From positions 1 to 64,000 of the forward strand of contig JBMNCR010000089.1 in the NCBI GenBank assembly GCA_049366695.1: a stretch of DNA of 64,000 nucleotides, in the 5' to 3' direction. The notes below the pieces were generated by a model. The model saw only the letters and a list, made by a program, of their open reading frames with translations. It made no database searches and was not told where the DNA came from. Position numbers and translations under genes: made by a program. Source of the stretch: JBMNCR01 sp049366695. GTDB taxonomy: Bacteria; Bacillota; Clostridia; Eubacteriales; Alkalibacteraceae. This document shows, one piece after another, positions 1-10,080 of the stretch (positions are counted from its first letter, which is position 1; every line of letters starts with the position of its first letter).

Positions 1-11
1 TAAATAATTTT

Positions 12-320
12 TTAATGATCTATTTTAATACTGTGTATAAATTCAGCATTAATAACTTCCATACCTTTTTTAGTACTAATCTCAATCCAATTTTCATTTA
101 CAGAAATAATTTCTCCAGATAAAACTGAGCCATATGATCCTGTGGATATCTTGCATGTCTTTCCTATATATTTTTTAATTAAGTCATTTGTCATTATAAA
201 TAACCTCCTCTTCTTTCTGTTTTTTCTAACTACAAATTGCAGTTTTCTTTGTTGTGGTATAATAACAAAGAATAATATGAAAATTGGTAGATATATTGCA
301 ATCCATGTCGATGAATTCAA
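12..320 (-). CDS. YajC-like small membrane protein, unknown function
   Basis: The product is 102 residues. One hydrophobic helix at about residues 6-22 is followed by a PQQRK-type basic turn and a small beta-rich domain (about 48-102). This resembles YajC-type proteins in shape only. The start taken here is TTG at 320, with AAAGGAG at 331-337. A second possible start is ATG at 194, preceded by GAGGAGG, which would give a soluble 60-residue protein without the helix. A perfect palindrome lies just upstream of the ribosome site. No functional assignment is possible. Confidence 0.55.
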   Translation of the reverse strand: MNSSTWIAIYLPIFILFFVIIPQQRKLQFVVRKNRKKRRLFIMTNDLIKKYIGKTCKISTGSYGSVLSGEIISVNENWIEISTKKGMEVINAEFIHSIKIDH

Positions 321-337
321 TAAAAAAACACTCCTTT

Positions 338-356
338 ATGCAATAATTTATTGCAT
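338..356. promoter_or_regulatory. 9-1-9 perfect palindrome upstream of the YajC-like gene
   Basis: ATGCAATAA-T-TTATTGCAT is a perfect inverted repeat that abuts the ribosome site of the leftward gene. It could be an operator or a short RNA hairpin that occludes the ribosome site. The function is inferred. Confidence 0.35.
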
Positions 357-471
357 CTCTTACATAAAATTATATCATATTTTTTAAATATATTATAATT
401 CTGATTGCTTGTTTTTTATATTTTCCAAATCATAATACAGTTGTTATCTATTACTTATAAAAGGTGATTAG

Positions 472-603
472 TTTATCATCGAATTTATAAGTATATCACT
501 GATATACAATGAGCATTTTAGTGACTTTGATTTCACGGGTAATCAGTGGGGGATTGACGTAAGCAATAAAGAGGATGGAGTTCAAGGTATAACAACAGGC
601 TAG
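472..603 (+). pseudogene. 43-codon coding remnant (C-terminal tail)
   Basis: An open frame without a start codon runs from just after a stop at 469-471 to TAG at 601-603. It encodes a plausible protein end (...NQWGIDVSNKEDGVQGITTG) and runs straight into a terminator hairpin, as a real gene end would. No family was recognised. Confidence 0.25.
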
Positions 604-629
604 ATATATTAAAAAATACCTAGCCTGTT
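594..629 (+). terminator. Rho-independent terminator
   Basis: A 10-bp stem (594-603 with 620-629) has a 16-nt AT loop and is followed on the plus strand by a T-rich tail. It sits at the end of the coding remnant and between that and the leftward methyltransferase gene. Confidence 0.6.
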
Positions 630-647
630 ATTCTTTGTTTATATTTT

Positions 648-1628
648 TTAGAACATTTCTTTACTCATTCTATCGATTGCTGCTGAAGTTTCTTCATATA
701 CTCCTGGGAATGAACTAAAATTCAACCCTTGACTTAAACAAGGAATAAAGTAATGCTTTCCACAACGTTTACAGCTTGCTTCTACATGTTTTGCAATAAT
801 TTCTGGAGTCCAACCTGGGAAATCTACTACACCACTATCGATATCTCCCATAAAGGTGATTTTTTCTCCATATTGTTTGATAAGCTCAGGAATATTATTG
901 GTTGACATAGCACCTTGCCAAATATCGATTCCCATCTCTATCATGTACGGAACAAGATTTGCTGAATAAGCATCATTATGGTGAACTATAAGTTCAACGC
1001 CATTATCTTTCCAGTATCCATATATTTTCTTGTAAGAAGGTAAATAGAATTCTTCAAACATTTTAGGAGAAAGGAATGAAGAAATTTGGCCACCCCAATC
1101 ATCATGATGAAAAAGTGCATTAGGATGAACATTGTCAATAAGTAATTTAGCAAGTTTCATCTCGTAATCAGTAAGGTAATCAATGAGTTCATGCATTGCT
1201 TCAGGTTCTTCATAGAAAGCTGTTAAAGCATTTTCCATACGCATAAGATGATGTGTCATCTCAAATAGACCCGGTGCAACAAAAACGGTTACATACTGGT
1301 CATTACGATCAATAGCCTTTGCATGTTCTTTTGCTGGTCCCCAAGCTTCATCTGGAAAATCAAGAGAAGGCATTTTAACGTAATCTCTCCATTTAGTAAT
1401 GTCTTTTAGAACAATGTGTTCATCATCGTGTACAGGGAAACCACCTAATTGACCTTCTGGCCAACTGAATGTTACACCCCATTCATTTTTTTTAGTTTCA
1501 CCAGGTGCAACCATAGTTCCGAATGTTGGGAGTTCCATTATGATGTCCATGTACTCATATTGATTTACAAATCTATCTGGATTACCACCTTTCATTGTTT
1601 CTATCAAATTTTGTTTTTTGGTTAACAT
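648..1628 (-). CDS. URO-D-fold (MtaA/CmuA-type) methyltransferase, probable substrate:corrinoid methyltransferase
   Basis: The product is 326 residues, the usual length for the uroporphyrinogen decarboxylase-like methyltransferase fold. Members move methyl groups between a methylated substrate, a corrinoid protein and a thiol or folate. The classical zinc motif HxC of MtaA/MtbA is absent. The equivalent region reads VHHNDAYSAN (about residues 213-222), with a later Cys in CLSQG (about 297). This resembles the O-demethylase component I type more than CoM methylases, but that is inference. The gene lies 102 bp downstream of the corrinoid protein gene on the same strand, so the two probably form one operon. 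Start ATG at 1628 is preceded by AGGAGG. The methyl donor is unknown. Confidence 0.8.
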   Translation of the reverse strand: MLTKKQNLIETMKGGNPDRFVNQYEYMDIIMELPTFGTMVAPGETKKNEWGVTFSWPEGQLGGFPVHDDEHIVLKDITKWRDYVKMPSLDFPDEAWGPAKEHAKAIDRNDQYVTVFVAPGLFEMTHHLMRMENALTAFYEEPEAMHELIDYLTDYEMKLAKLLIDNVHPNALFHHDDWGGQISSFLSPKMFEEFYLPSYKKIYGYWKDNGVELIVHHNDAYSANLVPYMIEMGIDIWQGAMSTNNIPELIKQYGEKITFMGDIDSGVVDFPGWTPEIIAKHVEASCKRCGKHYFIPCLSQGLNFSSFPGVYEETSAAIDRMSKEMF

Positions 1629-1730
1629 ATAAGTACCTCCTAAAATAAAATATTAAACATGTATATTATAATTTACTTACTTTTGTTTATTATGATTGTA
1701 TGATAATGAGTAAAAAAATTAGTACTAAGC

Positions 1731-2360
1731 TTAAACAATTAATCCTTTAGCTGTTACAGCAGCACTACCTGCATCTGCAGCAAATGCATCAGCACCAATT
1801 TCATTTGCATATTCTTGTGTTACGGGTGCGCCACCGACTATTACCTTAAATCCTTTTAAACCACTAGCTTTTATAGCAGCAACAGCTTCTTTCATTGCAG
1901 GCATTGTTGTGGTAAGAAGTCCAGAACATGCGACTAAGGTTACATTTTCATTTTCTTTAATTGCATCGACAAATTTAGCTGCAGGTACGTCTACTCCAAG
2001 GTCTACCATATTAAATCCAGCACTTTCAATCATCATTGAAACAAGGTTTTTACCAATATCATGCAGATCACCAGCAACTGTACCTATAATGCATGTACCT
2101 AAAGAAGATGCACCATCACTAGACATAAGGGGCTTAAGTACTTCTACACCTTTTTGCATTGCTTTTGCAGCGATAAGCATTTCTGGTACGAATATTTCTC
2201 CAGTTGAGAATTTGTCTCCTACTACACTCATTCCTTCAACCATGGCTTGAAGTACATCATTTGCTGAACTACCTTCATCTAAGGCTTCTTGTACCAATCC
2301 TGGTACTAGTTTTGTTTTACCTTTTTCTACCTTAGCTTTTACTTCTTCAATCTTTGACAT
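1731..2360 (-). CDS. Corrinoid protein (MtbC/MttC family methyl carrier)
   Basis: The product is 209 residues. An N-terminal four-helix cap (about 1-85) precedes a Rossmann-like B12-binding domain. The cobalamin-binding motif DxHxxG is intact as DLHDIG at residues 98-103, with His100 the expected lower cobalt ligand, followed by the LVACSGLLTTTM and IVGGAP segments typical of the fold. It shuttles the methyl group between a substrate methyltransferase and a second methyltransferase in the cytoplasm. It is first in a two-gene leftward unit with the URO-D-type protein. Start ATG at 2360 has AAAGGAGG. A 5'-truncated relative lies at 58994-59368. Confidence 0.92.
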   Translation of the reverse strand: MSKIEEVKAKVEKGKTKLVPGLVQEALDEGSSANDVLQAMVEGMSVVGDKFSTGEIFVPEMLIAAKAMQKGVEVLKPLMSSDGASSLGTCIIGTVAGDLHDIGKNLVSMMIESAGFNMVDLGVDVPAAKFVDAIKENENVTLVACSGLLTTTMPAMKEAVAAIKASGLKGFKVIVGGAPVTQEYANEIGADAFAADAGSAAVTAKGLIV

Positions 2361-3401
2361 TTTTAATTCCTCCTTTTAGATTTTTAAAATTTATTTTAAG
2401 TCTTACTCTATTAGATCAAATATTAACTCTCTGTATGTGCATATGTATTTCATACAGTAGTGATTCTCACACAATAATTCTTCTGTAGTATACGTCTATA
2501 AGGAAGATCTAAATATGGTCATAATCTTTTGAACAATCGTAATAAATTTTTCATTGTTATTCATTAGTATTATTAGTTTTTATACAGAAAAGATTCAATT
2601 ATTGTTTTTTTCTAATAATTATAATTATTATACTATCCTTATATTTATAAGGTTATTTATGTAAATAATGTAGTGTTGTTCACAGCAGTCCTAGGTGTAA
2701 GAGATAAGTGTAATGGCAAGTTTTGGATATTAAAGGATTTTCTCATCATCTGTCTATTTTAGAATTTTTATTGGAGTCCATTTATGGCAAATTTTATTAC
2801 ATTATTTATGTAATGCAAGTTGCGGTACATAAGTAAAATTTTTTGTATATACTATTATTTTTAAGATATTATTGATTATTAGTATTTATGTTGATTTTAA
2901 GTTGACTTCTAATTTGAGTGAATTTATTAAGTAATTTAATCGTACATTATTTTATAGATGATGTCAACTATTAATTGAAAAATATATATCATATACAAAA
3001 TTACATATAAGTAACTTGCTATTATAATATAATCTATTTATAAAATTAAATATTATTTTTGTGTAGTATTTTCATATCAAGAGAAATTTAAGTTTATTTA
3101 TCTGTTATTATAGAAGTATGTCTATAATAGTATTTGTTATAGTTTTATAAAATATTAAGTTATCTAAACAAAGATTAATAATAAAAATAAATGTTAGAAT
3201 TATATTTTTTGATTATTATTCATATATAAATATTGATGAATGTTTATCAAATTTTGGAAATGTATGGTATTGTTTGATATAATATATTAACAAGTAATAA
3301 TAGAGAAGTTATTAGTAATATCAATAATCAGGAAAGTATAAAAAATATTAATTATTATTTATGAAGTATTAACTAATATTAATTTAGGAGGAAATGTTAA
3401 A
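2361..3401. other. Long AT-rich intergenic region between divergent genes
   Basis: This is about 1 kb with no coding frame of note. It must contain the leftward promoter of the corrinoid-protein operon and the rightward promoter of the flavodoxin-like gene. I could not recognise a cobalamin riboswitch, T-box or other structured leader. Confidence 0.5.
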
Positions 3402-3830
3402 ATGAAAAAATTAGTTATTTGTTCGAAAGCTTCAGGAAACACTTATAAGGTATGTAGTTATTTATCACAAAATGAAGACATAGATTTTGAAGTGGTAAAT
3501 GAGAGAAGTAAAATCAATTTGGAAGAGTATGACGTAGTAGTATTATCATCAGGTATATATGGTGGTCATGTTCATAAAAATATTCTCAAATGGACAGCTA
3601 ATTTAGAAGGTGAGATAAATGCAAAATTTTATATGTTTTTAACATGGTTTGGTAGAGAAGGATCTGATAAAACTGCTTTAGATGAAGTTAAAAATGTATT
3701 AGAAAACAAGGGTTTGAAGCTAGAAGATAATTATGTGAAGTGTTTTGGAAAAGGTATGGGTGTAGTTAGAAGATCTCACCCTAACGAAGAAGATAATAAA
3801 AAAGTTTTATCCTGGGTTAAGGAACTTTAG
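3402..3830 (+). CDS. Short flavodoxin-family protein
   Basis: The product is 142 residues with a flavodoxin-like alpha/beta fold. The N-terminal phosphate-binding loop reads CSKASGNTYKV (about residues 6-16), and a later LSSGIYGGHVH segment (about 49-59) would contact the FMN ring. The protein is slightly shorter than classical flavodoxins and close to the bacterial flavodoxin_5 type. It is a likely electron carrier, and the divergent corrinoid system needs reductive activation, though a link is only suggested by position. The start has AGGAGGAAATG upstream. It ends with TAG. Confidence 0.75.
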   Translation: MKKLVICSKASGNTYKVCSYLSQNEDIDFEVVNERSKINLEEYDVVVLSSGIYGGHVHKNILKWTANLEGEINAKFYMFLTWFGREGSDKTALDEVKNVLENKGLKLEDNYVKCFGKGMGVVRRSHPNEEDNKKVLSWVKEL

Positions 3831-3937
3831 TTGTCATAAAAAGATAAAGAAATTAAAAAATAAGTAATGTAGTAGAGAAAGTAGTATTATTTATATTGAG
3901 TTTAATAAGTTCGTTCTATAATAATAGGAGGTGTGAA

Positions 3938-4540
3938 ATGGGATTATTTGGTAAGAGCAAAAAAGAAGTATGGAATCAATTAAGCAATGAGATTAATGCT
4001 GATATGGTAGATGGCGGTTTTTGGAAAGGAAACAGAGTGGAAGCTAGACATAATCAGTGGACAATTTACCTAGATACTTATACAGTTTCTACAGGAAAGT
4101 CCGCAATTACTTATACACGAATGAGAGCACCCTTTGTAGATAAAGACGGTTTTAATTTTAAGATTTATAAAAAAGGTGTATTTTCAGATATTGGTAAGAT
4201 GTTCGGTATGCAAGATATCGAGGTAGGATTTGAGGAATTTGATGAGAACTATATTATTCAAGGGAATAATGAATATTTAGTAAAGAAATTATTTTCAAGT
4301 TATAGAATAAGGCAGTTGATACAAAAACAGCCAAAAATAAGATTAGAAATCAAAAAAAGTGAAGGAATTTTTGGTCCTGCATTTACAGAAGAGGAACGGG
4401 AATTACATTTCTTAGTTGTGGGAGTAATCAAAGATATCGAGCTTTTAAAAAGTCTATTTGAGCTTTTTAGTGAAACTTTAGAGGAACTTAAGTTAATGGG
4501 AAGTGCTAGTGATGATCTTACTAATGTAGAATTGTATTAA
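3938..4540 (+). CDS. Conserved hypothetical protein
   Basis: The product is 200 residues, soluble, with no signal peptide. The start ATG at 3938 is chosen because AGGAGGTG lies directly upstream; the open frame extends further 5' but without a ribosome site. The N terminus (MGLFGKSKKEVW) is basic. The centre looks beta-rich (WTIYLDTYTV...) and the C-terminal third is helical. The layout recalls DUF3137-like proteins, but the match is not secure. It lies 107 bp after the flavodoxin-like gene and could be co-transcribed with it. Confidence 0.6.
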   Translation: MGLFGKSKKEVWNQLSNEINADMVDGGFWKGNRVEARHNQWTIYLDTYTVSTGKSAITYTRMRAPFVDKDGFNFKIYKKGVFSDIGKMFGMQDIEVGFEEFDENYIIQGNNEYLVKKLFSSYRIRQLIQKQPKIRLEIKKSEGIFGPAFTEEERELHFLVVGVIKDIELLKSLFELFSETLEELKLMGSASDDLTNVELY

Positions 4541-5588
4541 CGAGTAGGTATAATTGCCACCTATCTTCTAAAGAAGTGATCACTCTAACTAGCTCGCGAA
4601 GGTGATTTAATTAAGTACACCTATATAGCAATAGCATTGTAGCGAATCCTATTATTTTTTCTGTATTATATCATAGTTAGAAATATAAACCATTAATTTA
4701 CTAATAGAAATGGAAAGGATTATCATGCTTTTTATGGAAAGAAACTTCTTCATCTTCCCAATAATATTTAGGACAGAATAATATTGGAGTCTACGTTTTA
4801 TTTTTAGATGACATGGGTGCAGATCTCTCGTAATTCAGCGGACTTAAGTTTTTTTTAGGATTTATATTTGAAGATAATGGAAGTTTATAGATTCATTAAA
4901 AAATCTCTTAGATCCAATCTAGAGAGAAAAATAAAATCTAATAAAATCCCCAAAATGCCGTTCCTACGATTTTGACGCCTAGTTTTACTAGGTGGGTAAC
5001 CGCATCTAATTTTTTGTCGTCCATTCAAGATGGCATGACATCCAATCAGAAATGTAAGTTTCCCGATAAATTGATATAGGTTCAAAATAGCAGGTTTTCG
5101 AACAACTCAGGTAAATCTTATAATGAGATTATACATATTATTGCAAAAGATATCAATAGTAAGTTTATGGAAATCAACATAAATGTTTTAATTAGTATTC
5201 CCTCTAGTGAAAATCATAGGAGGAGAACCAAAGTAGCACATGAAGCGTAAATACTTGAAATCACTAGTATTATTTCAAGTTAAAGTAGTACTTTAACTAG
5301 CAAAAAACGATTATAGACAAATGAAATGTTCTCACTAAACCATGGACTTGTGTTATCGGTGATAATACTTTAGAAGCTTTATTTTAGGGTGATGTGGATG
5401 AGTATATAACAATCAAAACAGTTGATGAAGGTCTTTGGAATACTGGTTAATACATTAAATAATAACAATAGGGACTAGACTTTTTATAAAATATATAATA
5501 TGCAGAATACTACCTTCTCGTAAAATTAATCAAAGAGATGATGAAATAAAAGCGTAGCAATAACTACCTTTTTATTATTTATGTAATA
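4541..5588. other. Gene-poor stretch with decayed coding fragments
   Basis: No intact gene was found in about 1 kb. Short protein-like pieces appear on the plus strand at about 5095-5250 (...KSYNEIIHIIAKDINSKF...) and 5395-5450 (...ITIKTVDEGLWNTG), each ended by stops. Base composition is locally more GC-rich around 4950-5050. The pieces were not assigned to a family. It is probably a graveyard of one or more former genes. Confidence 0.4.
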
Positions 5589-7106
5589 CTATTTTAATCC
5601 ATTGTATAGTACATTCAATAAAATTCTGTGAGGGTCTTGGCTTAATTCCCAAATCATTGCACCACCAAGTTCTTTTGTTTTTATGTACTGTGTTTTTATT
5701 TCAATGGATTTTTCATCTTCGTAGATTATGAGTGTTGAGCCGTTAAACAGCCAAGGTACCATAGACTCTGAATGAAAGTACCGTACATATCCTGATGATT
5801 TAATGTAATTTGCGGCAATATCAAAATAGCTGATGGAGGAGCCTCCCAAGTAAGTCTGGTATAAGCCTTTATTATTATTTACAACAGAATTGTACATATA
5901 TCCATAGAAGGGAATACCCATTACAAGTTTCTCTGCTGGGAATCCTTTTTTTAACCATGCATCTACACTTGAGTCAACACTCCATTTGTATTGTGGTGAA
6001 GTATCGTTGTTATTATATAATGATGCATTAAAGTCGGTGTATTTATCCCAGGTTCCATGGAAATCATAAGTCATGATATTTCCATAATCAACGTATTGGT
6101 GAAGAAGGTTAAGTTCAGTATTATTTACAAACCAGTTTCCCCCAGCACCTGCAAATGAAAGGAGATATTTTTTGCCGTCTATATTACCTTGTGCATCAAG
6201 CTTTTTCCTTAATTTTTGCATCAGCAAAGTAAAATTCTGTTTATCTTCTGGTCTACTAATGTTTGTAGATAATCCACCGCTTACTGGATACTCCCAATCT
6301 ATATCTATACCGTCAAATTCATGCTTTACTATAAAATCTATACAGCTATTTGCAAATACTGTTCTTGATGCATCAGTAAGTGCCACATCGGAAAATCGCC
6401 CAGACCATGTCCAACCACCAACGGCTATAAGTGTTTTAAGATTTGGGTTTGTTATCTTTAGTGAATTCAATTTATCAATATTTATTGGATCTATATCTGG
6501 ATATCCTAAATCAATTTTAAGATCGCTTCCTATGTTTGCAAAGGCATAATTTATATGTGTAAGTCTGCTGGCATCAATTTTATCTGGAGTAAAACCAGAG
6601 TAGGCTGCCCAAGCTGCATAATAGCCAACGATTTTACTTGCTTTTGCTTCTGGTTTTTTCTCTAGGTCCAGAGTTGGTGCTGTCTCTGGTTCTGATGGAG
6701 CTTGGATTGTGAGTGTTAACGTTTTGCTTGCTTTAGAGGCATCTCCTGAGACATTCTTTGCTTTCACAAAAAACTTATAGGATTTTGAAGTGATCAATCC
6801 ATCAATATTATATGTATTGGTAGTAGTATTTCCTATTTTTACATTATCAGTAAAAATATCATAGGATATTACCCCCACATTGTCCTTTGAAGCATTCCAT
6901 TCAAGAGATACAGAAGTATCGGTTATGGATTTAGCTCTCAAATTTCGGGGTGCTGAAGGTGTTCTATTATCAATCTTGGTTGCAAATACAATGGAAACGA
7001 ATAAATAAATAAGAATCATAATAAAAATAAGCGTACCTACATATAGTCCTTTATTATTAAAGCACCTTTTTATCAAGTGAGACAACTCCCTTATATGTCT
7101 TGTCAT
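5589..7106 (-). CDS. Membrane-anchored GH18 glycosidase (chitinase-like) with fibronectin type III domain
   Basis: The product is 505 residues: an N-terminal transmembrane anchor (about 20-42), one fibronectin type III domain (about 50-135), a linker, then a glycoside hydrolase family 18 barrel (about 158-500). The catalytic signature DxxDxDxE is complete as DGIDIDWE (about 265-272) and the IAVGGW strand is present. It should act outside the membrane on chitin-like or other beta-1,4-GlcNAc polymers, including possibly peptidoglycan or its remnants. The annotated ATG at 7106 has no clear ribosome site. A TTG ten codons downstream follows AAGGGAG and may be the true start. No carbohydrate-binding module is seen. 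Confidence 0.88.
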   Translation of the reverse strand: MTRHIRELSHLIKRCFNNKGLYVGTLIFIMILIYLFVSIVFATKIDNRTPSAPRNLRAKSITDTSVSLEWNASKDNVGVISYDIFTDNVKIGNTTTNTYNIDGLITSKSYKFFVKAKNVSGDASKASKTLTLTIQAPSEPETAPTLDLEKKPEAKASKIVGYYAAWAAYSGFTPDKIDASRLTHINYAFANIGSDLKIDLGYPDIDPINIDKLNSLKITNPNLKTLIAVGGWTWSGRFSDVALTDASRTVFANSCIDFIVKHEFDGIDIDWEYPVSGGLSTNISRPEDKQNFTLLMQKLRKKLDAQGNIDGKKYLLSFAGAGGNWFVNNTELNLLHQYVDYGNIMTYDFHGTWDKYTDFNASLYNNNDTSPQYKWSVDSSVDAWLKKGFPAEKLVMGIPFYGYMYNSVVNNNKGLYQTYLGGSSISYFDIAANYIKSSGYVRYFHSESMVPWLFNGSTLIIYEDEKSIEIKTQYIKTKELGGAMIWELSQDPHRILLNVLYNGLK

Positions 7107-7500
7107 TTTGTATATAATTCACTAGTTTTGTTGTTGTTAAAAAAGAGATGCTTTAATAAATACTATTCTATATTATAATAAGTTAAAATAAAAAAAATGA
7201 AGTAATACGATTTTATAAACTTTGAAATAGATTATTTTATTAGTCAAATAGATATTACTCTTTTATGTTAACAAGTACAAAGTGTTATGTCAACTAGCTA
7301 AAAATTGTAAACTTTATGGTAAATAGGACCAACTTATTATATCAACTTAAAAAATATTAAACCAATGGGGAACGGTTAGTAATAGATACAATTTCTTGCT
7401 TGTGAGTTTATCTTGCATAAGAAGCTAATACTGACTTCTAGTAATTCATTGATTTCTCCATTACTGAAATTTGTATTTTATTAGTATAATAAATATTAAA

Positions 7501-7526
7501 AAGAAATCCAATTTTTTGGATTTCTT
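7501..7526 (-). terminator. Bidirectional Rho-independent terminator
   Basis: An 11-bp stem AAGAAATCCAA/TTGGATTTCTT with a 4-nt loop has T-runs on both sides. It lies 45 bp beyond the stop of the leftward transporter gene. Confidence 0.75.
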
Positions 7527-7571
7527 TTTTTGAAAAACTATTCTAATTCTCATTAAGCTTTATATATTTTT

Positions 7572-8750
7572 CTATTCTGGTGCGCCAACTTCTTTAGGGA
7601 AAACATTAACAAATATTAGTAGAGCGCCAAATATTGCAAAAGCTACAACGGCAATTTTTATCGGCATTAGGAAAACATCTCCAGTAATTGATCCTACTAG
7701 ACCAATCCAATATGTAGAACAGAATGCAAAAGCATTCATTATTGCCATCATGAGAGATATAGCCATTGCCATAGTAGAAGGTGGGGTATACATACCAATA
7801 AGCATCATTATAGCGGGCATAGATAACATGAAGAATAGTCCTACTGTAAAAGTACCTAAAGTTAACACTAAAGCAGAATTACCATATGCTACCAAAGCTA
7901 TACCTACAGCTGCACCTATAAATGCAACAGGTAAAATAAATCGTCCAAGTTTTTGGTATGCTTTACCAAATAATGTTCCTGAAATAGCTCCACCTACAGT
8001 AAACATTGAAAGTGCTAAAGCTGCTGCAGTAGCGCCACCAGGTATTTGTTTTATTTCCATAATAGATGAAAAGTTAACTAACATTGGATAATTGAACATC
8101 ATTGCAATACCAAAGCCAAGTGATAAAATATAAACCATTGGTCCAACTTTTTCTTTCTCTGTTGATTGAGGCATTCCTTCTGGCATTTGGGGTGCTTCAG
8201 GTTCTTTTAAGAATAATAAAACTAGGAAAAAACTTATAATCGCTGGGGAGTGTCCTAAAAAAGCTAGTTCCCAAGAAATACCAGATAATGCGCCACCTAA
8301 AAATTGAAGTACTATACCACCAAGATTCATTACAAAGCCGCCAATTCCAAGCATGTTTGCTCTAGCTTGACCTTCATAGATACCCATAATCATAGCATTT
8401 CCTAATGGAGAAATAATACCAAGACTGATTCCGAATATAGCTCTGGAGATTAAAACTACATTAAAGCTACTATTAAAAATTACTGGGGCCATACCTCCGA
8501 TGCTAAATAAAGCTAAACCAAGTAGACATAACGTTTTGTACTTAACTTTTTTACCTGCTACAGCACCTGTTATTAATGTTGCAGGGATAAGTATTAATGA
8601 AGGTAATGTAGATACTAGTAAAATAGTAGTAAATTCAATTTCTGGGAAAGCAGCAGCAATATTAGCGATTGCTGGGGTAATGGTACCGACACCCATAGCA
8701 ATAAAAAAAATTGACATTATTGAAAAAACACTTAATTTATTAACTTTCAT
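7572..8750 (-). CDS. Major facilitator superfamily transporter
   Basis: The product is 392 residues with about 12 hydrophobic helices in two halves. A cytoplasmic loop (about 180-200) is rich in Pro, Glu and Lys. The conserved loop 2-3 region reads TGAVAGKKVKYKT, a relaxed version of the MFS GxLaDrxGrr motif. It is a secondary transporter at the cytoplasmic membrane with unknown substrate. The start at 8750 is preceded by AAGGAGG. The gene stands alone, with a terminator downstream. Its position between the corrinoid and flavodoxin-ferredoxin genes makes uptake of a methylated compound possible but unproven. Confidence 0.85.
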   Translation of the reverse strand: MKVNKLSVFSIMSIFFIAMGVGTITPAIANIAAAFPEIEFTTILLVSTLPSLILIPATLITGAVAGKKVKYKTLCLLGLALFSIGGMAPVIFNSSFNVVLISRAIFGISLGIISPLGNAMIMGIYEGQARANMLGIGGFVMNLGGIVLQFLGGALSGISWELAFLGHSPAIISFFLVLLFLKEPEAPQMPEGMPQSTEKEKVGPMVYILSLGFGIAMMFNYPMLVNFSSIMEIKQIPGGATAAALALSMFTVGGAISGTLFGKAYQKLGRFILPVAFIGAAVGIALVAYGNSALVLTLGTFTVGLFFMLSMPAIMMLIGMYTPPSTMAMAISLMMAIMNAFAFCSTYWIGLVGSITGDVFLMPIKIAVVAFAIFGALLIFVNVFPKEVGAPE

Positions 8751-9309
8751 TTATGAATCCTCCTTATTATTTTTTACAGTTTTCCACACAACTTTTACAT
8801 ATATGTGCTTTAAGCATATAATTATGGATGTAACAATTAATTATTGAACTTTTAGCCCCCTTTCCAAATGAATTAAGAAAAATTTATTATAGACGTGAAT
8901 ATCCTCCCTCCCTTAGTTATTTTTAAAAAATGACAAGTACTTATAAACTAAGAAATTGTCATATTTTTATTAAGTTAAGTAAAGATAAATTATTAAAATG
9001 TATTTATAAAATAGTTAATTATTGCATAATTACAAAATTAACTTTAATTAAAGTATAGCATCTTTTTGTTTGTTACACAATATAAAATTATAAAGAATAC
9101 AAATAATACAAGAAGTAATAATTTTAAACATATATCATTAGATGGAAATCGCAATATAGAAACCACGGACAATTATTGAATAAATGTGAAGAGTAGTGGA
9201 TTATATCTTTACAATTTGAGAGGATTTCTAGTGTTTTGAGTTGCTGTTTTATATAGGTTTTGTGAGTTTAATGGTATAATAAACATATTGTTTGAAAAAG
9301 GGGGATTTT
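8751..9309. other. Divergent intergenic region
   Basis: This is about 560 bp between the leftward MFS gene and the rightward flavodoxin-ferredoxin gene. A small hairpin (TGACAA at 8931-8936 with TTGTCA at 8956-8961) is the only structure noted. No gene was found. Confidence 0.4.
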
Positions 9310-10080
9310 GTGAAAAAAGTTAATACCCTATATTTTAGTGCTACTGATACAACTAAAAAGATAGTTTCTGCAATTGCATGTGGATTTGGAGAAATATCAA
9401 CTGAATATGATATCACGTTACCACCTTCGAGAGGAGAAAGACATTCTTTTTCAGAGGATGATATTGTAGTTGTTGGTGTTCCAGTCTATGCTGGGAGAGT
9501 TCCCGAATTTCTTGTAGATTACTTTAAGTCTATAAAGGGAAATTATAGTAAAGCCGTTTGTGTTGTTCTTTATGGAAATAGGGACTACGATGATGCGCTA
9601 TTGGAACTTAAAAATATTATTAATCAACAAGGTTTTGAAGTAATTGCGGCTGGAGCTTTTATTGGGGAGCATTCTTATACTGCTAATGTAGCTCAAGGGA
9701 GACCTGATATACAAGATATTCAAGTTGCAATAGAGTTTGGCCGAAGCATAAAAAATAAGTTGAAAAATACAAGTGAAATAGTAGGTGAACTACAAGTTAA
9801 AGGAAATTTTCCTTATAGCGAAGGAATGGCATCAGCTCCTTCTATTGGACCCACTACGGATATAAATTGTATTCAATGTGGTAAATGTGCCCAATACTGT
9901 CCTACAGAAGCGATAGATGATGATGATTGTAGGTTAGTTGATGCAACTAAATGTATTAAGTGCTGTAGTTGCGTAAAACGATGTCCAAAGGATTCAAAAG
10001 AGTTAATGGTTAAAACTATAATAAAACGTTTAGAGGACAATTTTACAAAGTTAAGGAAGGAACCAGAAGTATTTATTTAA
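9310..10080 (+). CDS. EFR1-type flavodoxin-ferredoxin fusion protein
   Basis: The product is 256 residues. A flavodoxin-like domain (about 1-150) has the FMN loop FSATDTTKKI (about 9-18) and VGVPVYAGRVPEF. It is followed by two bacterial [4Fe-4S] ferredoxin motifs: CIQCGKCAQYCP (about 187-198) and CIKCCSCVKRCP (about 215-226). The arrangement is that of the EFR1 family of anaerobes, which couples flavin and iron-sulfur electron transfer; physiological partners are unknown. Start GTG at 9310 is chosen because AAGGGGG lies 5 nt upstream, although an in-frame TTG exists at 9292. It is probably monocistronic. Confidence 0.88.
   Translation: MKKVNTLYFSATDTTKKIVSAIACGFGEISTEYDITLPPSRGERHSFSEDDIVVVGVPVYAGRVPEFLVDYFKSIKGNYSKAVCVVLYGNRDYDDALLELKNIINQQGFEVIAAGAFIGEHSYTANVAQGRPDIQDIQVAIEFGRSIKNKLKNTSEIVGELQVKGNFPYSEGMASAPSIGPTTDINCIQCGKCAQYCPTEAIDDDDCRLVDATKCIKCCSCVKRCPKDSKELMVKTIIKRLEDNFTKLRKEPEVFI

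Noticed and set aside
2361..3401. Cobalamin riboswitch upstream of the corrinoid genes
   Set aside because: I looked for the B12-box type conserved segments on both strands and did not find them.
4885..5085. 66-codon leftward frame in the gene-poor region
   Set aside because: No ribosome site, odd composition and no recognisable motif. It is treated as part of decayed sequence.
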